Source: Marthasterias glacialis
Taxonomy: Eukaryota; Echinodermata; Asteroidea; Forcipulatida; Asteriidae
DNA length: 64,000 nucleotides
Assembly: GCA_911728455.2 (NCBI GenBank)
Contig: OU452223.1
Span: forward strand, 28,901,321-28,965,320
Direction of reading: 5' to 3'
The notes below the pieces were generated by a model. That model searched no databases and was not told the DNA's origin. It saw nothing but the letters and a program-made list of their open reading frames with translations. The translations under genes were made by a program, and so were the position numbers. Below, piece after piece: positions 52,733 to 63,159 of this stretch; the stretch's first letter is position 1, and every line of letters begins with the position of its first letter.

Positions 52733-53103
52733 TAGCCTTGACCAAGGCTGTCTTTGCGCTTTTCCTTAGCCCGAGTTATCCACGGACGGAAACCGGACGA
52801 TACGCAGTCGCACCCCAACAGTCATGCACGGAGTACGTCCTGAATTATCCACATACGGAGTCCGTCAGGACGATACACATGCGCACATGCACAATGTCCA
52901 CGCACGGAGTCCGTTACATACATGCACACACATTATACATGTATGTGTAAGGTACGTAAAAATGTATAAATCCACTCACTATGCGCGTGGGGGTGGGCTG
53001 GAGTTTGTGGCAGCGGCTAAATGGGTGAAATTAATAATAATGCATTGCAGGAGACCATATTCGCAATAAACACTGTCTGGCCGGCGCGCCTTGGTCAAGG
53101 CTA
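52733..53103 (+). mobile_element. TIR element, copy B (perfect 9-bp target duplication)
   Basis: TAGCCTTGACCAAGG ... CCTTGGTCAAGGCTA, flanked by identical CCATTACTG (52724-52732 and 53104-53112). Contains GCGCTTTTCCTTAGCC and repeated CGGAGTCCGT units. Same family as 11625-12572 in reverse orientation. 371 bp, non-coding. The 9-bp duplication points to Mutator-like transposition. Confidence 0.88.
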
Positions 53104-53112
53104 CCATTACTG

Positions 53113-53589
53113 TGATACATTTACGTTTGTGTACATGTAACACGCAGCCTTTAACTTTGTATCACACTGGCATTTTGTATAAATGCGTCAGCATCATAGG
53201 TCAGACATGCCTGTGAGGGGTAAAAACAATTAAAGCTTGGTGCGTATTTGCCTCCCAGTGATGAGTGGACATTCACAATGGATTGGTCTATACATCTCAG
53301 GGTAAATTAGACAAATATGTAGACTTGCACCACAATGAGAGTAAACTGGCACAATGATATGTTGGCATCACTCTGAAAAACATGGCAGGGTTTAACCCCA
53401 AACTTAATGTTAGTTTTCTTAACCTTCTTGGTTTTAGAAGAAAAAAAAAACAAAAAACAAAAACAAAAAAAACTTTAAATTCTTTTAATTTAAACCCAAT
53501 CTTTAAAGCTGCTGGTGAAGATCAGCTAAGCAAAACTCAGTATACCAACCAAAATACAGTATATGAATTTAATGTATGTAATTGATTCT
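53113..53589. other. GOSR2 3' flank, unannotated
   Basis: No gene recognised; A-rich tract at 53440-53475. Confidence 0.4.
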
Positions 53590-53760
53590 CTGATAATTTG
53601 TGGTAAGCAGATAAACCTGCTTAACACAATTTTCTGCTAAGCTGCCCGAAGAAAGTAGACCAAGGGACCAAATTCATTAAGCCGTTAAGCACAAGTATTT
53701 GCTAAGCACAGACAATTTTTCAAGGCAGAAATGGTTATTCCAGCTAAAACACCATTTAAT
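53590..53760. mobile_element. partial CTTAGC-rich MITE
   Basis: GCTTAACACAATTTTCTGCT and, after 53663, GGGACCAAATTCATTAAGCC with TTTGCTAAGCACAGA. Resembles the ends of the 29548-29782 element; boundaries unclear. Confidence 0.45.
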
Positions 53761-54006
53761 AGACCCCTTGTATATGATGCCACAAGCTCAAACAGCGCCC
53801 TCACTGGGGGTCAAAGGAAGACCTCTTATTGGTTGGTAGTTGTACGTGGTGCATTTCCATTGTTTGACCTCAGCAATAGCAGCGTATGCAAAGGCTTTTT
53901 TACCCACTGCTCCTGATTTGTCTCTGCTTAATTTTGCTTGTTAATAATGTGTAACCAATATTCTCTGCTCAATAATATTGTGAAATACAGCCACCCTCTT
54001 GGGGGG

Positions 54007-54168
54007 TTATGTGAGGTATATATAACACAAATACATAATTATACATGTAACAGCCATGCCTCCGAAGAGGATCCACGTATCCTGTGATGTCCTCTTCTCA
54101 ATGAGTCGCATCACTGTATTACTCAGTCCCAACATATTCGCTACGTCTAGGATTCGCTTTTGAGTACC
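54007..54168 (-). CDS. GOSR2: GOSR2 exon 6 (SNARE end and membrane anchor)
   Basis: Acceptor CCTCAG|GGTACTC. Begins [20 protein letters not shown], then [10 protein letters not shown] and the transmembrane segment; stop at 54009-54007. Confidence 0.97.
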   Translation of the reverse strand, partial: GTQKRILDVANMLGLSNTVMRLIEKRTSQDTWILFGGMAVTCIIMYLCYIYLT

Positions 54169-57100
54169 CTGAGGATCACAAAGAAGAAAAAAGAAAGAAA
54201 TTAAATTTTTGAGGAGTGCCGTGGCTGAATGGTCTTGTGTACTGTATTCAAAATCTGCCATTACAGAATAAGGGTTTGACTGGTTGTTATGCTTGTATCC
54301 TTTGGCAACTCACTTCACCATAATTGCTCCAATAACAGTAATAACACTATTAGGCATGTATAGAGTTCTGCTTACACTAGGTATCACAAACGCCATCAAA
54401 AAGGCTCACAAATGAAAGTACTAGGCAAGCAAACTTAATCAATGTAACACCATGTAACTACAAGTTCAGACAGAAAGCACTGATTCAAACAGTAGGCCTA
54501 CATGGTGCCATTCAAACCCAGTATAAACCAAAACAATGAGTTAACAGAAGTGTTTTGAGACAAAGAACAAACAATAAATAATAATAGCCCCCATACCTTT
54601 GCATAAAATGTTAAGAGTGTACAGAAACTTCCTCGGGCAATAAAATTGGGTTATGTACAAACAACTTTTGTATTTCCCATGATACACATTACCTCTAAAT
54701 TCTCAATCAGGAGGATAAATTTTATCCTCCTGATTGAGAATTTAGAGGTAAGAGTAAGGGGAAATCCGGATCCGGTCCCAAAACCCATTTCAGGATTCTT
54801 ATGCTGTTGTTTTAAGATCGAAACTTGTCAACGGTGGATACAAAATTAAGGAACAAAGTACAACAATGTAAATTAATATTAAAATAATGGTTGTGTGTTG
54901 CGTGTATCTAAAGACGATCTTCCAAGGCTTGCACCCGCACGTCCCCCACACTTTTCGGTGAGCCCACAATGCTTCATGGAAATGTAGGGGTTTCCAACAA
55001 GCAACCCTTGTTTACAAGTTTCCTCAGGCTTCTAAGCTACAGTAGTCGTGGGGGCTTTTGAGACATCCTTGATTTCATCACCAGGAATAATATTATTATT
55101 TTATGAACCCTCCTGATCTCAGTAACAGCGAGTTACCAACCATTTGAACCCATTCAACTGCACGGTTTGTGTGTTGTGGCACAACTGTGCACAGAACTGT
55201 CAAGTGTACAATGTAGATACATTTACCAGTAGTGGATTATAATGAATGGTCAGACAGTAGAAGGGTGAATAACACAAAACCAGTCTTTCAATGTTGACGA
55301 TAAAGATAACAAAAACAGTCTTTCAATCTTGACGATAAAGATAACAAAAACAGTCTTTCAATCTTGACGATAAAGATAACAAAAACAGTTTTTCAATCTT
55401 AACGATAAAGATAACAAAAACAGTCTTTCAATCTTGATAACAAAACTTATTTAAAGTTGTATTTTCTGTTTAAACTCTTCCACCCAAGTGAAAGAATATC
55501 AGTGCTTACTTTCAGTACACTTCTCTGATTACGCAAGTTTTCAATAGTAGCTGCACCTGCTCCCAGTAAGTCATCGATCCCACGGTGGGCATCATGTAGA
55601 GATGTGTTATGCCGTAACTCTTGGTCAATCAGAATTGATGTATTATCATCCTATGCCATGTATGGGGACAAAATAAATACAAAAGGAAATTAAGTAATAA
55701 ACTTAAAGGCAAAGTAAACTTAAAGGCAAAGTATATCATTGGTTTTTGGAAGAGTAAATTAATTTCCATCCTCTTTTTTTCAACAAAAACATCATCCATA
55801 CAAGAAACCTGTGAAAATTTCATAAAGTATGCCATTTTACGAGTTAGATTTTTAATATTGTCTAAAACAATGACTTGATTTCTCATAAGTAAACACTCTA
55901 ATTGAATTCCCTTGACTATAGACAGTGTTGCTACGTAACATGTTTCTGGCAAGCTTTTATATAGCAACCTGCAGATGGGCAAAGCCTGGTACCATCATGC
56001 CATACACATTCATTCAGGGTTCACCGTCTCTTCTATAACTACACAAAAGCTTTCCCCAAACCATGTGACATAGCAACTGTCTCTAGTCTGAGGAATTCAA
56101 ATTTAACCTGTCACTTGTGATTGAGCAAGTCATTGTACCAGACATAATTCAAATCTAACTTGCAAATGGCTTATTTGGTGGTCATTTTCTAGTTAAAACA
56201 ACAAAAGCAGTTTATGTTTTGTGTTTGTTTGATTAGTGGCATTTCCTTGACTTGGACAGAATTTCAGCCGGTATGAATTTTATAATGAGTGAGCTTTCAG
56301 ATTAAAACTAATACATTTTTCCCCTTTAATAATCAATCCTGTTGCTACGTAACATGTTTCTGGCAAGCTTTTATATAGCAACCTGCAGATGGGCAAAGCC
56401 TGGTACCATCATGCCATACACATTCATTCAGGGTTCACCGTCTCTTCTATAACTACACAAAAGCTTTCCCCAAACCATGTGACATAGCAACTGTCTCTAG
56501 TCTGAGGAATTCAAATTTAACCTGTCACTTGTGATTGAGCAAGTCATTGTACCAGACATAATTCAAATCTAACTTGCAAATGGCTTATTTGGTGGTCATT
56601 TTCTAGTTAAAACAACAAAAGCAGTTTATGTTTTGTGTTTGTTTGATTAGTGGCATTTCCTTGACTTGGACAGAATTTCAGCCGGTATGAATTTTATAAT
56701 GAGTGAGCTTTCAGATTAAAACTAATACATTTTTCCCCTTTAATAATCAATCCTGTGCTTTGATTATAATGAAGACATTAAGAGTCCATCCAAGGTGGGC
56801 GCCGCAACTATACCTCAAAACCCACTTTTACGGTCCTGGTTTTGCCCATGAGAGAACAGGTGCCCTTCAGGAAAATTCCCACAGACTTCTGATTATGTGC
56901 TGGACATACCATTTTAGCAGAGAAAGTGGCCTCACCCTCTATGAGAATTATATTTCAGGATCAACAGAGGTTTCTGTTGACGTTTTTTAAACTCACATTT
57001 GCAACAAATCTTCTCGTCAGTAACTCTTCTCTGTCCTTGATTTCCTGTTCCTTCATGAACTGTCGATGTTGGATGTTTCTTAACGCTGCTTGTAGATGCT

Positions 57101-60100
57101 GGCAGTCATATTTTAATTGGTCCAGTCGTCTGAAAGGTGAAAGTCAGAGCAGAAAGTTCTGAGAAACCTTAAGGCAGTAAAACTAGAAAATACTGCAATC
57201 TTAATTACTGGATGTCACCAAGCTTGCTCGATTGTCTAGTGGTTTGACATCTGCTGCAGAATGTCATTAGTTGTTGGTTCGAATCCCAACTGAGTAGTTT
57301 GTCTGTAGATTTGTTATTTCAGGACTTTGGAATACACTGATTATACAGTGCTTATTACACATTGGTGTAGGGTTGAAAACCAAAATAATATTCTTATCCC
57401 TGTTGCAATTATTACATCTATTGAACAATTGTTTGTTTAAGTCTGTTGTAGTATACTCATTTGCTTAGTACTTGTGACCAAAATGAGGGGGTGAGTTTGT
57501 GATCCAGTGAGTCTGCTAAGACCATACTGTCCACCCTAGTCACTGTCTTCCCCTGTCTAAGTACAATCCAAGCTAAAACACAAACCACTGCCATATCTTC
57601 CTCTTTGTCCCTGAACACTTCTGAAATAGACTGACCATTAAGCTCTGTCCTGTATGCACTGAACAATACAATGCCTTCACAAAAGTCTGACAAAACTCCT
57701 ACAAATGGAAATTTAAACAAGTTGTGGCCATTAGAATAGCTGCTTTGTGCATTCTTTTTTTTTACCATGGAAGAATAAAAAAAAATTTGTTCCGCCATGT
57801 CGTGACGCAGTGTGCTGGCTTCATGATTGCGAGACAGAGATGCACATGATGCACATGTTCATACCATGTGAGCGCCGTTGCTAGGCAGACGCTATGGTAG
57901 ATGGGGCTTTATTGATCCATGTATTCCACTTGCAGCCTGAGTTACATCGAACCGATATCAGAGTGAAAATGAGGAGGGCTAAGAGTAACAAGCTTACAAT
58001 CTGGCATTTTGTTTTCTTGTTGGGGGTTCTTTGTTGACGAGGATGTCCAGTCTCTCTAGGTTACTGACGATTCTATCAATCATGGTTTGGACCTCATTTT
58101 CTGCATCTAAACAAATAATGAAAATAATGACAATCGACTTCAATTCTAAAACTTTGCTTTCACTATCTTCCATTAGTTGGCAAATGATATGATCTTTCAA
58201 ACTTTTTAAAGATAATACTTTTGCATTAATGCAAAATATAGTCTCTAAATTTTTAATTACATATCTTGCTCAAGAGGAGCTCTCTGCAGTTTCAAACATG
58301 ATAATTAGTTAGTTTGGGGATATTATTAATGGTTTATTGCTAAAAACCAAACATCATCACAGACAAGCTGAACTGAGATGAATATACACTATATAATTTA
58401 TAGTTTTATACATTACTTTACTTTTATACAAAAAAGAACATAAGAACAAAGAAATCTAAAAAACAATCCCAAACCACAGCCTAGAATAAAAATAGAGTAA
58501 TTAGATTCCCTTGGAAAAAGTTATGAATAGGGTAAGAACATGGCACTAAGGATAAGACATGCATAAACTACAGAACAATTAGACTGGTTCCCGGTCCATA
58601 CATCGTTTATGTTCTGACTGAATATAGGGACCGGTAGCGGGTAATGCATATAGGTCTACGTAATCCCATAATGCAATGCGGTCTTTACACAAAACATGAT
58701 GGGCACAGAGTCTCAGAATCTCCCATCGTGCAGACTAACATCGTTAAAATGTTCTTCTAAACTTAACTTGAATTTTGATGTTGAAGGTTGGTTCATTATA
58801 ATGTCCAGGTGAAGGGTTACGATACACACGTGTGCTAGTGTCAAACAACAACATGTAGCATACGTCATAAATGTCGTCTCTAAAACTAGAAAAATATTAC
58901 TGCGCCCGTGCAATCGAGGGCCTATCAAAAGCGCCATATCACTAGTAGCAACCGGTCCCTATATACAGTTAGTTTGGTTTCCAGACCAAAAAATCTCTGA
59001 CTATTCTATCACGCGACAAAAATGGAGGAATTCCTCCAGTTCCCAAAATATCCAAAATGCTCCGAACTCGTTGTCGTCAACATTCGGATAGTGTCGTTGA
59101 TGGTTGGACATTTCTTTTGATGATAAAAATTCAAGAAATTTAGCAGACACATCCCATTAACGTTTTTCTTTTTTTCCCCCAACAAATTCAACACTATACT
59201 TGAATGTATTTGTAACATTTTTACAAACTGATTATCCCACGCTTTTTGAAAGCAAACAAAGCCTGTTTTTTATCCAATGACATCGTCCACCGTTGGTGTC
59301 AAGTAATGAATATTTATATGTTGAGTCGTAATCTATGTTTAGCTTTGGATGATGCCTGACCTAAGATTTTTAACAAGAGTTGTCAGGGAATCTTTGGTCA
59401 GGAAACCAGACTATATACAGTCAGAAGAGAACGATGTAGGAACCAGGAACCAGTCTACAGAACATTCATTAGAAAAGAAAAGAGAAAGGCTGCAAAAATT
59501 GTTGACACACAACTTGAATGAAAAAATTATAATGATAAAATATTGGCTGCTCATTACTAAGGTCTTTATTACAAGAATTTCATCAGGTTTATTTAGCATA
59601 TTATTTGGAGCTCTGTGTATAGTTTATATTGGTCTTTCCCAAAGTATTGTTTGTTGAAAAGAAACATGGATTTTTTCTCAAAGCATTATTTGTATTTCTT
59701 CACTTCTGATTTATAGTAATCTTAGATTTAAGGCTCTTTTGTTTTTATGTATTTATATGAAACTGCTAAAAAGGACCTAAAATCCCTACATGTAGGTGGT
59801 GAAATACTCTTGGTCAGTAAGGGACTTACGTTGTACATTTTCTGGCGAAGCTTGTTCCACTCTTGACAGACCATTCTGGACTTCTTGAAGTAATCTTTCA
59901 AAATAAAGAAGATCAAGTTTAAGGTACTGAGAGATGCTCAAACTTCAAGTTTATGATATTAGAAAGGAATTTTACAACAGATAGAATAAATTATGCATCT
60001 AAAAAGGGGCGTAATTCAACCCACATCCAAACCCACAGAACTTTGACCAGCATGTTTTCCTGATCTTTAAGAACAAGGACTGCATTGGTACATGAATTAT

Positions 60101-60618
60101 GGTTTACATGAGGCAAATGATGAAGGATTTTAAACAATTACACTTGGAATTAGTTTTGCTTAATTTGTTGCACTTCATTTATATAGTAAGGTCGGTAACA
60201 CTGTTGCGGTGGTTTTGAAAAAACAAAACAAACAATCAAACAAACAGTGGTGTAACGACTCAATGTTTTCGATCAGTATGCTCCAATTGCCTTCAGAGCA
60301 TACTCAACTCATAAAGAAATTATTTAAAGTATGTGGTTTTACCGCATATGATGTATCTATACCAAGCAAAGTTTCAAATTCTACTAACAGTTTTTTGTAT
60401 TCCAATTAACTACTATCTTCATATATAAAAATTTACTTCATTCATAAGGAACTACTAACCAACAATTTTCCAGTGATCAATTTTCAAACAAAACAATTGT
60501 CTTCAACAAAGAAATGTCACCTTCCCAATACATCCCATCTGAAACAGGACTACCAAGTTCAACAGTCACAGTCTTAGAATGTTACTTACTTGTTAGTTTC
60601 ATGATACAACCGCTCCAT
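54007..60618 (-). CDS. GOSR2: GOSR2 / membrin, Golgi Qb-SNARE (complete, six exons)
   Basis: Coding exons 60618-60590, 59894-59830, 58106-57998, 57129-56997, 55650-55510 and 54168-54007 join in phase with GT-AG introns. They give 212 residues, the same length as human GOSR2. The protein is a tail-anchored SNARE in ER-to-Golgi and intra-Golgi vesicle fusion. It starts [10 protein letters not shown]. It has [20 protein letters not shown], a [20 protein letters not shown] block, an N-terminal helical region ending in RRFVAN, the SNARE region with [20 protein letters not shown], then the near-invariant [15 protein letters not shown]. The C-terminal anchor spans about residues 190-210, ending YLT as in vertebrates. 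Gly144, the residue altered in human GOSR2-linked progressive myoclonus epilepsy (G144W), is conserved at the same number. Confidence 0.97.
54213..54335 (+). mobile_element. SINE fragment in GOSR2 intron 5
   Basis: GCCGTGGCTGAATGGTCTTG (A-box-like), AGGGTTTGACTGG (B-box-like), then CTTGTATCC..GGCAACTCAC and CCATAATTGCTCC. The order matches the first part of the SINE at 48352. Confidence 0.55.
54689..54751. repeat. 63-bp perfect palindrome (GOSR2 intron 5)
   Basis: Two 31-base arms (outer TTACCTCTAAATTCTCAATC) with a single base between them. It can form a near-loopless hairpin or cruciform. Confidence 0.93.
55277..55443. repeat. 35-bp tandem repeat, about 4.5 copies
   Basis: CAGTCTTTCAATCTTGACGA followed by TAAAGATAACAAAAA repeats with period 35 in GOSR2 intron 5. 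Confidence 0.93.
55510..55650 (-). CDS. GOSR2: GOSR2 exon 5
   Basis: Acceptor GCATAG|GATGAT; donor CTGAAA|GTAAGC. 47 codons, phase 0 at both ends. Encodes the front of the SNARE helix, including [20 protein letters not shown]. Confidence 0.95.
55926..56753. repeat. 414-bp tandem duplication (GOSR2 intron 4)
   Basis: 55926-56339 and 56340-56753 appear identical base for base on reading. Either a very recent duplication or an assembly duplication of one haplotype. Confidence 0.93.
56997..57129 (-). CDS. GOSR2: GOSR2 exon 4
   Basis: Acceptor TTTCAG|ACGACTGG; donor GCAAAT|GTGAGT. Encodes [20 protein letters not shown] and [11 protein letters not shown]. Strong match to the family. Confidence 0.96.
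57228..57385 (+). mobile_element. tRNA-derived SINE (GOSR2 intron 3)
   Basis: A box ATTGTCTAGTGGTTTGAC, B box GGTTCGAATCC (57276-57286), then the tail GGACTTTGGAATACACTGA ... ACACATTGGTGTAGGGTT. Same family as the minus-strand copy at 19738-19895. Confidence 0.78.
57457..57798 (-). other. unexplained 113-codon open frame inside GOSR2 intron 3
   Basis: Begins ATGGCGGAACAA in a good initiation context and runs 113 codons. It includes the charged stretch [19 protein letters not shown]. No family is recognised. It could be chance, an unspliced extension, or part of an old repeat. It is on the same strand as GOSR2 but not in its transcript. Confidence 0.25.
57998..58106 (-). CDS. GOSR2: GOSR2 exon 3
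   Basis: Acceptor TTTAG|ATGCAG; donor AGATT|GTAAGC. Encodes [35 protein letters not shown]. Phase 1 in, phase 2 out. Confidence 0.95.
58580..59457. mobile_element. TIR element interrupted by a second element (GOSR2 intron 2)
   Basis: Left TIR 58580-58634 and right TIR 59457 down to 59422 plus 58969-58950 align over about 55 bases (TAGACTGGTTCC, TACATCGTT, TTCTGACTG, TATAGGGACCGGT) once the inner insertion (58970-59413) and one target copy are removed. Flanks CAGAACAAT (58571-58579) and CAGAACATT (59458-59466) form an 8/9 target duplication. The original element was about 426 bp, non-coding. Confidence 0.82.
58970..59413. mobile_element. nested 444-bp element, TAGTCTGG family
   Basis: TAGTTTGGTTTCCAGACCAA at the left and, inverted, TAGTCTGGTTTCCTGACCAA at the right. 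Perfect 8-bp duplication TATACAGT at 58962-58969 and 59414-59421. Related to the 90-bp MITE at 26667-26756 and the fragment at 9163-9182. Confidence 0.87.
59830..59894 (-). CDS. GOSR2: GOSR2 exon 2
   Basis: Acceptor GAAAG|ATTAC; donor CAAC|GTAAGT. Encodes [20 protein letters not shown] followed by VQ. Aligns with the N-terminal helix of membrin. Confidence 0.92.
60247..60298 (-). repeat. hammerhead-like dispersed repeat, partial copy (GOSR2 intron 1)
   Basis: The minus strand reads CTGAAGGCAATTGGAGCATA, CTGATCGAAAACATTGAG, TCGTTACACCAC. This is the front part of the repeat seen at 26001-26083, without the histone-type hairpin. Confidence 0.5.
60590..60618 (-). CDS. GOSR2: GOSR2 exon 1
   Basis: ATG at 60618 encodes MERLYHETN plus two bases of the next codon, matching the human MDPLFQQTHK start. 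Donor AA|GTAAGT, phase 2. Only nine complete codons, so automated gene finders can miss it. Confidence 0.88.
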
Positions 60619-60929
60619 GTTTGTACCTCAATATAAAGTCTTGCTTATTGTGATTCCCAATTAAGTCTCAATGTCTTTAGTTTTCAATCTGGTCTGTAAA
60701 AAAACAGCAAAAATGTTCATTTCAATTGAGGACCACATCATTTGAATTAAATCAAAAGGTAAACTGTATTACTTAAATATAGGGAACTTCGGTTCATCAA
60801 TGCTACCTTGAAAAGTCAGTTTAAATACTTAACTTGCCAAAATATAATAATGTTGCTTATTTGTAAACGCTTTCATAGGCCTACAGGCTGATATTACAAT
60901 TAGGGAAAAATCCCCTCAAATGCCGAATA

Positions 60930-61130
60930 TTGTTGTTGTTTTTGGTTTGATTCCCAGTTAAGGACATACATGTACATGTATGTGAGTATAGAGGTGTGCG
61001 TTGGTTCTCTCCTGTGCCAGGAGGGTTTTTCTCCGGGCCCTCCGTTCTTCCTCCCTCCCTCAAAATCAAACACTTCTCAGGCTGTGCTCCGTGGCCATAC
61101 ATGTATATGGGTTGATGTGGCTGGGTGCTG
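60930..61130 (+). mobile_element. tRNA-related SINE-like repeat
   Basis: B-box-like GGTTTGATTCCCAGTTA (about 60943-60959), then GGTTCTCTCCTGTGCCAGGA and TTTTTCTCCGGGCCCTCCG, a string common in dispersed repeats of marine invertebrates. Lies upstream of the GOSR2 start. Confidence 0.5.
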
Positions 61131-62104
61131 GCTGCCAAAGGCGCCTTTGCACGCTAGCAGCTTAAACACGTGTACAATGTACATGTATGGCTATGTGTTG
61201 AGTGTCACACTTGGTTGTTTTACATGTACCTGCACAAGTGATACTAGGCCTGCCGTTCTGAGGGGAACAAGTTGTAGGGTTTTCTGCAATTATTCCAAAA
61301 AGTTTCCCCATCACTACACCACCATAATCTTTAATATTGTTATGACCAAGGTATGATGTCTGATGATCTGTTTTACAGTCATAATCAAAATGGTAGTAAC
61401 ATTTGTCACCTTTCATCATAGTCATAGTCTGCTCAGTCATGGTCATACATTCGCCCCAGTAACTGGGTCTAGGTCATACATGATGATACTATGTACCTAC
61501 ATGTACAATCCTCCAGTACCTCAAATTTGCACAAGTCACAACAAAAATTAAGACTTAGGTCGAGAGACCAGGAAAATAGGTGTTGGGTCCAATGTAGAGA
61601 ATGGGGGAAAGTGCTGTAACCCAAACTTCTTTCACCAGGAGCAGGACTACATGAGGCTATAAAATAATAATAATATAAGCCGTACTAATGTATTGTTACG
61701 TTAAGTGTTATTGTTAATGTTAACAGACCTTAGGCTTTGCACGATATCATTTGAGTAGGGCGCCCTCGTGTAGAGGTCAGAAGGAGGTTGTGTTTATTGG
61801 CAAATCCTCACTGATCCTGGTGCGCCATACGATATGTACAATTCACAAATCTGTGCGTTTCCAATGTTTCATCATTGGTTTACCTCTGAGAATCTTAAGA
61901 TGGCGACTGCATCATGACGTCAGATGCATAAGGTCAATTGTTAGTCTTATCATGCTTATGTATCATGGAGGTAGAATTATTCTCTTAGTCTTACTTAACC
62001 TGTTAACATGCTTAACTTACTCTTAACATAACTAAAAAAATACAACAGAAATTATATTAAGTTTGATTTTATTTTAATTTTTTTTATTAACAATAACATG
62101 AGTA
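61131..62104. other. GOSR2-ACAD intergenic region, left part
   Basis: No gene recognised. The GOSR2 promoter is presumably near 60620-60700 and outside this block. Confidence 0.4.
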
Positions 62105-62108
62105 ATGT

Positions 62109-62162
62109 TTTTTTATCTGACCTCCATGATAAGAGTCTTATCATGGAGGTCAGATAAAAAAC
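62109..62162. repeat. palindrome 1 of cluster, about 54 bp
   Basis: TTTTTTATCTGACCTCCATG on the left is mirrored by CATGGAGGTCAGATAAAAAA on the right, around ATAAGAGTCTTAT; essentially loopless. Confidence 0.92.
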
Positions 62163-62208
62163 CATTAATCGTGTTATCGTTAATAACTAGACCCATAGAC
62201 CCAGTAAC

Positions 62209-62304
62209 TGGGGCGCTGTACTCCTTTTTTGAGATTTTTGACATTATCTGTCGTACTAGTACGACCGATAATGTCAAAATCTTTAAAAAGGAGTACAGCG
62301 CCCC
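62209..62304. repeat. palindrome 2 of cluster, about 96 bp
   Basis: Arms of about 48 bases: GGGGCGCTGTACTCCTTTTT left, AAAAAGGAGTACAGCGCCCC right, centre GTCGTACTAGTACGAC. A few mismatches (TGAG versus TTTA). Confidence 0.93.
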
Positions 62305-62339
62305 ATACATGCCATATCCTAAATAATAATATAAATTTC

Positions 62340-62436
62340 TATTTTTACTATAAAAAAAATTAAGTAAACAAACAGAATTAATAGTATTAATTATATTTTT
62401 TTAATTGTTTTTATTATAGTAAAAATTAGTATTTCT
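62340..62436. repeat. palindrome 3 of cluster, about 95 bp
   Basis: ATTTTTACTATAAAAAAAAT left and TTTTATTATAGTAAAAAT right, around an AATAGTATTAAT centre. AT-rich, imperfect. Confidence 0.8.
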
Positions 62437-62439
62437 AAT

Positions 62440-63159
62440 TCTAATCTGTGATAGTGTGAACTAACAAAGACTAAATTAACAGGATGGACTGACTTGTACT
62501 CACGATTTAAAGACCAACGTTTACGAAATAACGGAAGCCACAGCAAGCGTATGTTGAGTCACAACAATCAAATGATGGTTCACCGTCAATGTAGACGTGT
62601 TACTAAAAAAACCATGTAAATTAGCGCCCTCATGTGTGAGAAGTCATCGTATAGTCTAGCCTGATTAAAAATTACTGCCCAATTTAAAGTAAAAACTCGT
62701 GTGTTTTTTATTTTATTTTTACGAAAAATCTAAAATTTAAATGCTTGCACGGTATATAAAAGTCAAGTCTATTCTGGTATTAAAAAATCTTAAAGGCAGA
62801 TGACCACGACTGGTGGTGTAGTTAATTCCACAAGCTTGACATCAAGGTCATTAAGTTGGGCCATTATTTTGTTCGCAGTCTGGTAAAAATTACAAGCTGG
62901 GACACAATCACCATACTATGTACTACATAGTACTAGTAGTAGTACCTCTCTCACTCTGATGGGTGATGTGACAATGATAACGTTAACAATAACATGTTTG
63001 AACTTTGATCGCGCACCCTTGATCGAGTGCTGTTTTACCATTTTTATCAGCGTATGTGGGGATAAACCCAACTGTGGTCATGCTGTTAACTTTATCACTA
63101 TATTTAATATAAAATCATTGGAACCTGGGGGCTGACTGTCATGCTACAAAGCTCTGAAA
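62440..63159. other. region upstream of the ACAD-like gene
   Basis: Presumed promoter and 5' UTR of the plus-strand gene at 63160. No unambiguous TATA box or other site recognised. Confidence 0.35.

Noticed and set aside
57228-57300. Plus-strand tRNA gene in GOSR2 intron 3
   Set aside because: Same SINE family; no complete cloverleaf and no terminator after the head.
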